Origin: Cupriavidus cauae
Lineage (GTDB): Bacteria; Pseudomonadota; Gammaproteobacteria; Burkholderiales; Burkholderiaceae
Assembly: GCF_008632125.1 (NCBI RefSeq)
Contig: NZ_VWRN01000073.1
Coordinates: 1 to 64,000 of the forward strand
Direction: 5' to 3'
Length of the DNA stretch: 64,000 bases
The notes below the pieces were generated by a model, which saw only the letters and a program-made list of their open reading frames with translations, was not told where the DNA came from and made no database searches. Positions 1-7,206 of this stretch are shown in pieces (position 1 is the stretch's first letter; every line of letters begins with the position of its first letter). The translations under genes were made by a program, and so were the position numbers.

Positions 1-94
1 ACACATCAACCTGACCGGCGATTACCTCTGGCGTAGCAGCGCCAAGATCGGCGCGGGGAAGTTCAGGCCGCTACGTCCGCTCTCCGGGTCTTAG
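1..94 (+). CDS. tnpA: Tn3-family transposase TnpA, C-terminal 30 codons only (partial, runs in from the left)
   Basis: Reading from base 2 there is an open frame to the TAG at 92-94 that encodes HINLTGDYLWRSSAKIGAGK followed by FRPLRPL and a short tail. The HINLTGDY-W...KFRPLR pattern is the conserved carboxy end of Tn3/Tn21-group DDE transposases, which normally reach about 970-1000 residues, so only the last 3 percent is in the window. Its stop codon lies inside the terminal inverted repeat that begins at base 90, the usual layout when tnpA abuts one transposon end. The rest of the element lies to the left of the window. Identity as a Tn3-family transposase is strong; the subgroup is inferred from the repeat. 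Confidence 0.9.
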   Translation, partial: HINLTGDYLWRSSAKIGAGKFRPLRPLSGS

Positions 95-127
95 CGTACG
101 ATTTTTTCCGTTTTCTGAGACGACCCC
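90..127 (+). mobile_element. 38-bp terminal inverted repeat of a Tn3-family (Tn21/Tn501-like) transposon
   Basis: The 38 bases starting CTTAGCGTACGATTTTTTCC and ending GAGACGACCCC are, read from the other strand, a GGGG-starting and CTAAG-ending 38-mer. The Tn21/Tn501 subgroup has this length and the same inner part (GGAAAAAATCGTACGCTAAG). It overlaps the transposase stop and marks the exact right end of the transposon. The next five bases (128-132, ATCTT) are the expected half of a 5-bp target duplication. Confidence 0.9.
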
Positions 128-957
128 ATCTTCTGCAGTTCGGTGTTCAGCTTGTTGACGATCTCGGGCGGCGTGCCATGGGGCGCGGCCAGCCCGAACC
201 AGATGCTGAACTGGAAGCCCGGCAGGCCGGCCTCGGCGGCGGTCGGCACATCGGGCAGCGTCGGCACGCGGCGCGGTCCGGCGACGGCCAGCGCGCGGAT
301 CTTGCCGCTGACCACGTGCGGCGCGATAGTCGGCGCGGCGGAGGCGAGCATCTGGATCTGCCCGGCCATCAGGTCCGTGATCGCCGGGCCCGAGCCCTTG
401 TAGGGGACGTGCGTGACCGGAATGCCCGATACCTGCTTGAACAGCTCGCCGGCGATATGCGGGCCGCTGCCGGCGCCGCCGGAGCCGTAGTTCAGCGCAT
501 TCGGATGCGCCTTGCCGTAGGCCAGCAGGTCCTTGAGGGTGCGTACCGGCAGAGAAGGCGTGACGGCCAGCACCACGGGGGTTTCGGCGATCAGCGTGAC
601 CGGCGTCAGGTCCTTGACCGGGTCGTACTTCAGGTTGGAAAACAGCGCCGGCGTCGCGGTCTGGCCGACCTCGTTGGCCAGCAGCGTGTAGCCGTCGGGC
701 GCGGCCTTGGCCACCATGCCCGCCGCGATGGTGCCGCTGGCGCCGGGGCGGTTGTCCACCACGAAGCTCTTGCCCAGCGACTCGGACAGGTATTGCGCGG
801 CCAGCCGCGCGACGATATCGGTGGTGCCGCCGGGCGAGTAGGGCACCACGATGGTCACGGGGCGGGTCGGATACGCGGTCTGCGCAACGGCGGCGCCGCA
901 GGCGGCGGCCAGCGTCAGCGCGCCAAGCAGGCGCGCGGCGGTGGATGGTTGGTTCAT
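91..957 (-). pseudogene. Bug/TctC-family periplasmic solute-binding protein, 3' end cut off by the transposon
   Basis: This is a Bug (tripartite tricarboxylate transporter receptor) protein with a cleavable signal peptide (about residues 1-25, ending AAVAQ), YPTRPVTIVVPYSPGGTTD at the mature start, VDNRPGASG near 65 and the VPYKGSGPA ligand-loop motif near 185. These proteins bind small carboxylates in the periplasm and are usually 320-330 aa. Here the frame is native only to about residue 276 (LNTELQK), then reads through the transposon repeat and stops after MGSSQKTEKIVR. The last 40 or so native residues, which complete lobe 1 of the fold, must lie beyond the transposon. The gene diverges from the GntR regulator at 1218, so it was probably the transport partner of that locus. 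No TctA or TctB membrane genes are adjacent. Confidence 0.9.
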
Positions 958-1198
958 GGCTGTTGTCTCCTCGGTCGTTCCGGCCTTGCGCGTAGACCCG
1001 GTCGGATATTCCAGGCTGTTTGTTCGCGGCCGGTTATTGGCGCTGCATCGATGCCGATGCCGGAATTGGCGATGACTTTGCGGTGAATTGGCGGTGAATT
1101 TGCGTGGTCACCGCTGTGCAATTCGCGATGCAGATGGATGGTGACTGTAGGGAGTCGATCCGCCGTTGGGAATCAAATTCTGTAGTGTTATTTCTATG

Positions 1199-1210
1199 TT
1201 CTATATAGAA
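1199..1210. promoter_or_regulatory. Perfect 12-bp palindrome, candidate GntR/HutC-type operator
   Basis: TTCTATATAGAA is fully self-complementary and lies 7 bases before the GntR start codon at 1218, in the space where a ribosome-binding site would sit. HutC-subgroup GntR regulators, which carry the same UTRA domain as the neighbour, bind short AT-rich palindromes of the GT-N-TA-N-AC kind. Autoregulation, with control of the divergent Bug gene, is inferred. Confidence 0.45.
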
Positions 1211-1217
1211 TTCGCGG

Positions 1218-1961
1218 ATGACCGCCATCGACCTGAGCCCGGCCTTTGTCCGCCTTGCCCGGCATATCCGCGAACGCATCATCGGAGGGGAATGGCTGCC
1301 CGGCCAATTGCTGCCCGGCGAAGAGGCGCTTGCCAGGGAACTGAAAGTCAGCGTCGGCACCGTGCGCAAGGCGTTCGACGTCCTCAGCGGACAGGGCCTG
1401 GTCACGCGCCATCGCGGCCGCGGCACGTTTGTCGCGCGCGCCACCGACGAGCGCGCCTTCACCAGCTTCTTCCGCCTGGTCGATCGCGCCGATGGCGCAC
1501 GGCGGCTGCCGGTCGATACCGTCCTGAGCCGCGAACGGGCGAGCGCCGACGATGAGGAAATGGCGGCGCTGAAGCTGCCGCCCGACGCGATGGTCTACCG
1601 GCTGCGGCGCCGCCGGGACATCGACGACACCCCGCTGGTGCTGGAGACCATCGCCTTCCCGCTTGCCCGCGTCGGCGCGAAGGAATGGGGCGAGGACGGC
1701 GCCGCCGCGCATCTGGTGTACTCGTTTCTCGAGCAGCAGTGCGGCGTATCGATCAGCCGCGTCGAGGATCGTTTGCAGGCGCGCATATTGCCGCAAGGCA
1801 TGGCCGGCGAATTCGGCTTGCCGGCCGGACATCCGGTATTGCTGGCGATCCGCGTCGCATTCGATCTGCAAGGCGCCCCGGTCGAATTCCGGCGCACCTG
1901 GATGGCCACCGATGGCCACGACTATCTGAGCGAATTGCGCTGGACCGGCGCGGGCGGATAA
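1218..1961 (+). CDS. GntR-family transcriptional regulator with UTRA effector domain (HutC type)
   Basis: The 247-residue protein has an N-terminal winged helix (about 5-72) with the signature LARELKVSVGTVRKAFDVLSGQGLVTRHRGRGTFV, and a UTRA ligand-binding domain (about 95-240) ending in EFRRTWMATDGHDYLSEL. UTRA domains bind small metabolites and release or tighten DNA binding. ATG 1218 is the only possible ATG, because an in-frame TAG lies at 1206. No clear Shine-Dalgarno sequence precedes it and a palindrome occupies that space. It diverges from the broken Bug gene and precedes cupin, SDR and MFS genes on the same strand, so it probably controls uptake and oxidation of one substrate. The effector is unknown. 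Confidence 0.92.
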   Translation: MTAIDLSPAFVRLARHIRERIIGGEWLPGQLLPGEEALARELKVSVGTVRKAFDVLSGQGLVTRHRGRGTFVARATDERAFTSFFRLVDRADGARRLPVDTVLSRERASADDEEMAALKLPPDAMVYRLRRRRDIDDTPLVLETIAFPLARVGAKEWGEDGAAAHLVYSFLEQQCGVSISRVEDRLQARILPQGMAGEFGLPAGHPVLLAIRVAFDLQGAPVEFRRTWMATDGHDYLSELRWTGAGG

Positions 1962-1992
1962 CAGCATTCCCAACGACAACACCGTGGTACCC

Positions 1993-2364
1993 ATGACCAA
2001 GCTGATCGACTTCCGCAACGACCCCGTTCCCACCCACGACAATCCCCGTCCCGATCGCCTCGTGCGCGGCAATCCCGACCGCACCACCTGGACGCATTAC
2101 AGCGCGGCGCATGGCGATTTCGATTGCGGCATCTGGGCCTGCGAACCCGGCGCCTGGCGCATTGCCTTTCCGGCGGGCAAGGAAGAATTCTTTCACGTGA
2201 TCAGCGGCCGCCTGCGCATCAGCGATTCCGCCGGTGAAGCGCGCGAATTCGGCCCCGGCGATGCCTGCGTGATTCCCGCCGGATTCGAAGGCGTTTTCGA
2301 AGTGATCGAGCCGGTGCGCAAATATTTCGTGGTGCTGGATCGCGCCGCCGCGAAAGCCGTGTAA
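1993..2364 (+). CDS. Small cupin-domain protein (DUF861/EutQ-like)
   Basis: This 123-residue protein carries a single cupin barrel. Its central part has EEFFHVISGRLRISD, then FGPGDACVIPAGFEGVFEVIEP, the usual spacing of the two cupin motifs. The first motif is reduced: the usual GxxH metal ligands are mostly missing (only one His, in FFHV), so metal-dependent catalysis is doubtful. Members of this group are found beside sugar-acid and amino-acid catabolic genes as binding or isomerase-like proteins. An upstream GTG at 1984 is in frame, but ATG 1993 matches the family start better. It lies 31 bases after the GntR stop and 123 bases before the SDR start. Confidence 0.8.
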   Translation: MTKLIDFRNDPVPTHDNPRPDRLVRGNPDRTTWTHYSAAHGDFDCGIWACEPGAWRIAFPAGKEEFFHVISGRLRISDSAGEAREFGPGDACVIPAGFEGVFEVIEPVRKYFVVLDRAAAKAV

Positions 2365-2487
2365 GTGTTTCCGCCTCCCGCCGCCATCAATATGGCAATT
2401 GGCAATATTTCAAGGGATGCCACTCCGATCGCAAAGCGAAGCTAAAATGTCCCGCCATACAGCCACACCATAACGATGGAGACAAGC

Positions 2488-3246
2488 ATGAGACTGGCGG
2501 GCAAGGTGGCAGTGGTGACCGGTGGCGGTTCCGGCTTTGGCGAAGGCATCGCCAATCTGTTCGCGCGGGAAGGGGCGCGCGTGGTGGTCGCCGATATCGA
2601 TGAGGCCAAGGCCACCGGGGTGGCGCAAGCCATCGAGCAGCAGGGCGGACAGGCCCGCGCCGTGCGCGCCGACGTCTCGAAGGGCAGCGATGTGGAAGCG
2701 ATGCGCGAAGTCGCGCTGGCCGCATTCGGCGATGTCGGCATCGTCGTCAACAATGCCGGCACCACGCATCGCAACAAACCCATTCTCGACATTACCGAAG
2801 ACGAATTCGATCGTGTGCAGGCGGTCAACGTCAAAAGCCTGTATTGGACCGCGCGCCATTTCATTCCGCATTTCCGCCAACGCGGCGGCGGCGTCTTCGT
2901 CAATATCGCATCGACCGCCGCAATCCGGCCGCGTCCGGGGCTGGTCTGGTACAACGCCAGCAAGGGCGCGGTGGTGACCGCGAGCAAGGCCATGGCCGCC
3001 GAGCTCGGACCGGACAATATCCGCGTCAATTGCGTCAATCCGGTGATCGGCGCGACCGGGCTGCTGGAGCAATTCATGGGCAAGCCCGACACGCCGGAGA
3101 ATCGCGCCTCCTTCCTGGCGACGATTCCGATGGGACGGATGTCCACGCCCGCCGATATCGCGGCGGCCTGCCTCTACCTGGCATCGGACGAAGCGGCCTT
3201 CGTCACCGGCACCTGCCTCGAAGTGGACGGCGGCCGCTGCGTCTGA
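2488..3246 (+). CDS. SDR-family NAD(P)-dependent oxidoreductase
   Basis: This classical short-chain dehydrogenase of 252 residues shows the cofactor motif VVTGGGSGFGEGIA at the N-terminus, an acidic residue after beta-2 (VADID) favouring NAD(H), NNAG near 87, and catalytic Ser (NIAST), Tyr and Lys (WYNASKGA). The C-terminal substrate segment ends LASDEAAFVTGTCLEVDGGRCV. ATG 2488 follows GGAGACAAGC at good spacing and begins the canonical fold, so it is preferred to the in-frame ATG 2476. It lies between cupin and MFS genes and is probably the oxidative step for the imported compound (alcohol or hydroxy acid). The substrate cannot be read from sequence. Confidence 0.9.
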   Translation: MRLAGKVAVVTGGGSGFGEGIANLFAREGARVVVADIDEAKATGVAQAIEQQGGQARAVRADVSKGSDVEAMREVALAAFGDVGIVVNNAGTTHRNKPILDITEDEFDRVQAVNVKSLYWTARHFIPHFRQRGGGVFVNIASTAAIRPRPGLVWYNASKGAVVTASKAMAAELGPDNIRVNCVNPVIGATGLLEQFMGKPDTPENRASFLATIPMGRMSTPADIAAACLYLASDEAAFVTGTCLEVDGGRCV

Positions 3247-3337
3247 CCGCCTCGCACCCCGCAGCGGCCGCCCACGAGGCGACCGCATCGTCACTGTCGA
3301 CATCATCGTCATGCATGACAACCATCAGGAGACAGCC

Positions 3338-4666
3338 ATGAGTTCCACGGATCCCGGATTCGAAGACGCGATCTACCGCAAGGTCAGCTGGCGCCTCGTT
3401 CCGTTTCTGCTGCTGTGCTACGTGGTCGCGTATCTGGATCGCGTCAATGTCGGTTTCGCCAAGCTGCAGATGCTCAACGACCTGAAGTTCAGCGAGACGG
3501 TCTATGGCCTCGGGGCGGGCGTTTTCTTTATCGGCTATTTCCTGTTCGAGATTCCGAGCAACGTGATCCTGCACAAGGTCGGCGCCCGTGTATGGATCGC
3601 GCGGATCATGATCACCTGGGGCCTGATCTCGGCGGCGATGATGTTCGTCACCACGCCGACGATGTTCTACGTGCTGCGTTTCCTGCTGGGCGTCGCGGAG
3701 GCGGGCTTTTTCCCCGGCATCATCCTGTACCTGACCTATTGGTATCCCGCCGAACGGCGCGGGCGCACGACGACATGGTTCATGACGGCCGTCGCGCTGT
3801 CGGGCGTGATCGGCGGCCCGCTGTCGGGCTGGATCATGCAGACCTTCGACGGCCACAACGGCTGGTCCGGCTGGCAATGGATGTTCCTGCTCGAAGGCAT
3901 TCCGTCGGTGCTGGTGGGCCTGTGGGTGCTGGCCTACCTCGACGATCGCATCGGCCATGCCAAGTGGCTGACCGCCGAGGAAAAGGCCGTGCTCGAGCGC
4001 AATGTCGCCGCGGAATCCGCGCACAAGGAAGACCTGCCGGTGCGCCGCGTGCTGTCCAGCCCGCGCGTCTGGATGATGAGCGCGATCTACTTCAGCTTCG
4101 TGATGGGCCTGTACGGCATCAGCTTCTGGCTGCCAACCATCATCCGGCAGACCGGCGTCAAGAGCGCGCTCGATATCGGACTGCTGACCGCGATTCCCTA
4201 TGGCGTGGCCGTGCTCGGCATGGTGCTGGTGGCGCGCAGCGCCGACCGCCGCGGCGAACGGCGCTGGCATATCGCCATTCCCGCGCTGGCGGGGGCGATC
4301 GGACTGGTGCTGTCGGTGCTGTGGTACGACCGCACCGTGCTGGCGATGGTGGGCCTGACGCTGGCGACGATCGGCATCATGACCACGCTGCCGCTGTTCT
4401 GGAGCCTGCCGACGGCATTCCTTGCCGGCACCGGCGCGGCGGCCGGCATCGCGATGATCAATTCGCTGGGCAACCTGGCGGGCTTTATCAGCCCCTATGC
4501 GGTCGGCTGGCTCAAGGACCTGACGCAGAGCACGAACGCCGGCATGTACCTGCTCGCCGGCTGCCTGGTCGTTGGGGCCGTGCTAACGCTGCTGGTGCCG
4601 GCGCGGCTGGTATCGCGGCAACAGGGCGCGGCGCAATACGGCGGCGCGCTGGGCACGACGCAATAA
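3338..4666 (+). CDS. MFS transporter of the anion:cation symporter (ACS) family
   Basis: The 442-residue inner-membrane protein has twelve predicted helices. Typical ACS features are YLDRVNVGFAKLQM in helix 1, GYFLFEIPSNVILHKVGARVWIARIM across helices 2-3, and the long central loop with RVLSSPRVWMMSAIYF. ACS members import organic anions such as tartrate, glucarate, phthalate or hydroxy acids with protons. ATG 3338 is preceded by AGGAGACAGCC; an upstream ATG at 3311 is in frame but lacks such a site. It ends the GntR-cupin-SDR-MFS group, so it probably replaces or complements the broken Bug system as the uptake route. Confidence 0.92.
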   Translation: MSSTDPGFEDAIYRKVSWRLVPFLLLCYVVAYLDRVNVGFAKLQMLNDLKFSETVYGLGAGVFFIGYFLFEIPSNVILHKVGARVWIARIMITWGLISAAMMFVTTPTMFYVLRFLLGVAEAGFFPGIILYLTYWYPAERRGRTTTWFMTAVALSGVIGGPLSGWIMQTFDGHNGWSGWQWMFLLEGIPSVLVGLWVLAYLDDRIGHAKWLTAEEKAVLERNVAAESAHKEDLPVRRVLSSPRVWMMSAIYFSFVMGLYGISFWLPTIIRQTGVKSALDIGLLTAIPYGVAVLGMVLVARSADRRGERRWHIAIPALAGAIGLVLSVLWYDRTVLAMVGLTLATIGIMTTLPLFWSLPTAFLAGTGAAAGIAMINSLGNLAGFISPYAVGWLKDLTQSTNAGMYLLAGCLVVGAVLTLLVPARLVSRQQGAAQYGGALGTTQ

Positions 4667-4696
4667 GCGCGAACGCGGTCCGTCCGCAACGGGTTG

Positions 4697-4711
4697 GCGC
4701 GCTCAGCGCGC
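4697..4711. terminator. Hairpin between convergent genes, weak terminator candidate
   Basis: GCGCGC-TCA-GCGCGC forms a perfect six-base stem with a three-base loop in the 122-base gap between the converging MFS and protease genes. There is no U tract on either strand, so it is at best a Rho-assisted or bidirectional pause structure. Confidence 0.3.
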
Positions 4712-4788
4712 GGTACGGTCGGCGTCCTGCCCGCCCATGGCGCTTCCAACGGGCGAGGCGATGCAAGCCGGCAGCCGGTTCGAGCGCA

Positions 4789-7206
4789 TTATCCAGCGAC
4801 GATCGGCGACCAGCCGCTGTCCGGCGTGTAATCGCTGCGGCAAACGCGGCCATCGGGCAGCACGGCGAACACCATGACGGTATCGCCCTGCGTCACGACA
4901 GTGGCGCCGCCGGCCGGGCTGACCGCGGTGTAGGGATCGATCGCCAGCAAGGGCGACCATTCGCCGCCCGGCACCAGGGGGCGGAACGCGGCGTGCAGCA
5001 GGCCGTCGACGCTGACGGCCACCGCCACCAGCGTATCGCCGTGCAAGAGCGCCAGGCCGAGATGGCCTTGCGCGGCGAAGGCCGGCGCGGGTCCGATCGG
5101 CACCAGCGTCTCGAACAGCAGCGGCTGCAGGCCGAAGCCGCAGGCATGGAGCAGCCCGTCGGTGCCGACCGCCACCACGGCGACGCCATCGAGCGTGCCC
5201 GCGATGCCCGGTTTGACCCCCGGTTCCATCGCCACATCGCACTGGGCGGCCACCGATTCGTGCCAGAACGTGATGGTGTTGCCCTCGGGCACGTTGCCGG
5301 CGATCCAGCGCAGCGCGCCGCCGTCGTCGATGGCGACGACGTCGACGGTACGCGGCTTGCGCGACAGCATCACGGGACCCGGCGTGCGTCGGTAGGTGCT
5401 GAGCGAGTCGAGCTGCACGGGGGCGGAGAAGTCGTGATTGCCCATTTCGGTGGCGTCGTATTCGACCGCGACCAACTGGCCGCTCGGCTGGATCGCCGCC
5501 ACCGTCGTCAGTTCGTACAGCGGGTGGCACGCCGCCACGTCGTAGCCCGGCGCGAGGCTGGCGATCTCGGTCCAATCCCTGGCGATGTCCCCGGTATTGC
5601 CCAGCGTGTCCCAGTAGTAGTACCGCAAGGTGCCGCGAACGCTGGTGACGAATACCTCGAATAGGGTGCGCAGCAGCGGTGCCGTTTCCAGCGACACCAG
5701 CAGCGCCGGCTGCGAATCGGACAGCTGAAACGGCGCGCTGTCGGGCTGCGGAAGTTCGGGGCCGGGTCCGAACAGCCGCGACCACATCCGCAGGCTCAGC
5801 CGGTCATCGGCGCCGAGCCCGACCAGCAGCGCGCTGTCGCCGGCGATGGCCGCGGCGGCCGGCGCGGGCAGGATGCGCGGCCAGCCCATATGCACGGCGA
5901 TCTTGCGCAGGTCCGGCATGCCGCCGATATTGCCCGGCGGATCGGACGCGGCCGGCGTGCACAGCGAGGGATTGCGCAGCAGATCGCGAATCGACGTGGG
6001 AAACAGGCATTGGCCGTCCCGGGCCGCCTGCATGCCCTGGATCGCGCAGACGACGCCGGCGATCACCGCGGAGGCGCCCGAGGTGCCGCCGAAGGTGTGA
6101 TAGGGATAGACCGGATCCTCGTAGGGGCCCCGTGAGCCCTCGAAATCGGCGAAACAGTCCACGCGCGCGCCGAAGGTCGAACCGCGCAGCCAGGGTTGCC
6201 GTACGCCGTCCACCGGCGCTGCCTGGGTCGCGCCGCCGACCATGATGGCCAGCGAATCGCGGAACACCGGCTTGGCCGGATTGATGTGATCGCATTGAGG
6301 CCGGGCATCGAGGTCGTCGCCGGAGTTGCCGGCGGGCTCGATCACCGTGATGCCGAAGAAGACCAGCAGCTGGATCGTCTGCTGAGTCTTCAGGGACAGT
6401 TCCACTGGCAGCGCCGGATCCTTGCCGGGAAGCGTCAGCCAGGGCCGCGGGCTGGCCAGCTCGATCAGCACGACGCCGCCGGGCCGCACCGCATCGCCGG
6501 CGATCAGCAGCGCGGCGTCGAGCCAGTGCTTCCCATCCGCGCGCATCGACGTCACCACATGGGCGCGGGCCTCGGGCGCGATGCCGACGATGCCGCCGCC
6601 GTTGTCGGGCGCCACGACGATACCCAGGACCGACGTGCCATGGTCCGTGTCCTCGCGGTCCGCCACGCCGAACACCGAGTAGGGCACGATCGGCACGGTG
6701 GCCAGCTCGATGTGCTGCAGGTTCCAGCCGTGCTCGACGTCGACCATGTTGACGCCACGTCCTGTACCGCCCGCCACGCGCCAGGCGTAGTAGGCATCGA
6801 TGCCGCCCGGCGCCGCGGCCAATTGCTGGGACACGATCGCATCCTCGTTGGTGCCATAGGCGATACGGCCAGCGGGATATGCGGGCATCCGCGGCTCCGC
6901 CCATTCGACGAAGGGCAGCCCGTACAGCAGCCCGGTCAGCGCCTCCAGCTGCGCCGCCTCGCATGGCACCTCGAACCACGCGAAGGGATCGGGCGGCTCG
7001 CCGCCCAGCATCCGCGCCGCGTCCACCATATGGGCCAGCAAGGGGATCTGCTCCGCCGGAAAGCCCGGATCGAGCGACAGCCCCGGATAGCTGGCCGCTA
7101 TCTCGTCCCACCATGGCTTGAGCTCGCCGAGATACTGCTCGGCGCCACTCTCGTACGGCAGCACGAAGCCATCGAACAGCTTCACGTCGACATAAGCCTC
7201 AGCCAT
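4789..7206 (-). CDS. Subtilisin-like serine protease (S8) with C-terminal repeat domain
   Basis: The 805-residue protein has an S8 domain at about 145-400: Asp156 (NMVDVEHGWN), His189 (DTDHGTS), oxyanion Asn294 (EPAGNSGDD) and Ser376 (FGGTSGASAV). All four catalytic residues are present. The proline usual after the GTSxA motif is alanine here. Residues 1-140 may be a prodomain or docking region, with no signal peptide or membrane segment. Residues about 455-805 form several 45-50-residue repeats (for example GALRWIAGN, GLLHACGFG, GLLHAAFRP, GRVCRSDY), suggesting a beta-propeller or lectin-like domain. ATG 7206 has GGGAG six bases upstream and overlaps the stop of the preceding gene by 8 bases. 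It is the last gene of a five-gene operon, so it may mature or be delivered by the upstream products. Confidence 0.9.
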   Translation of the reverse strand: MAEAYVDVKLFDGFVLPYESGAEQYLGELKPWWDEIAASYPGLSLDPGFPAEQIPLLAHMVDAARMLGGEPPDPFAWFEVPCEAAQLEALTGLLYGLPFVEWAEPRMPAYPAGRIAYGTNEDAIVSQQLAAAPGGIDAYYAWRVAGGTGRGVNMVDVEHGWNLQHIELATVPIVPYSVFGVADREDTDHGTSVLGIVVAPDNGGGIVGIAPEARAHVVTSMRADGKHWLDAALLIAGDAVRPGGVVLIELASPRPWLTLPGKDPALPVELSLKTQQTIQLLVFFGITVIEPAGNSGDDLDARPQCDHINPAKPVFRDSLAIMVGGATQAAPVDGVRQPWLRGSTFGARVDCFADFEGSRGPYEDPVYPYHTFGGTSGASAVIAGVVCAIQGMQAARDGQCLFPTSIRDLLRNPSLCTPAASDPPGNIGGMPDLRKIAVHMGWPRILPAPAAAAIAGDSALLVGLGADDRLSLRMWSRLFGPGPELPQPDSAPFQLSDSQPALLVSLETAPLLRTLFEVFVTSVRGTLRYYYWDTLGNTGDIARDWTEIASLAPGYDVAACHPLYELTTVAAIQPSGQLVAVEYDATEMGNHDFSAPVQLDSLSTYRRTPGPVMLSRKPRTVDVVAIDDGGALRWIAGNVPEGNTITFWHESVAAQCDVAMEPGVKPGIAGTLDGVAVVAVGTDGLLHACGFGLQPLLFETLVPIGPAPAFAAQGHLGLALLHGDTLVAVAVSVDGLLHAAFRPLVPGGEWSPLLAIDPYTAVSPAGGATVVTQGDTVMVFAVLPDGRVCRSDYTPDSGWSPIVAG

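Noticed and set aside
3415..5664. 749-codon plus-strand frame spanning the MFS and protease genes
   Set aside because: It is out of frame with the MFS gene and antisense to the protease; composition is shadow-like and it crosses two convergent real genes.
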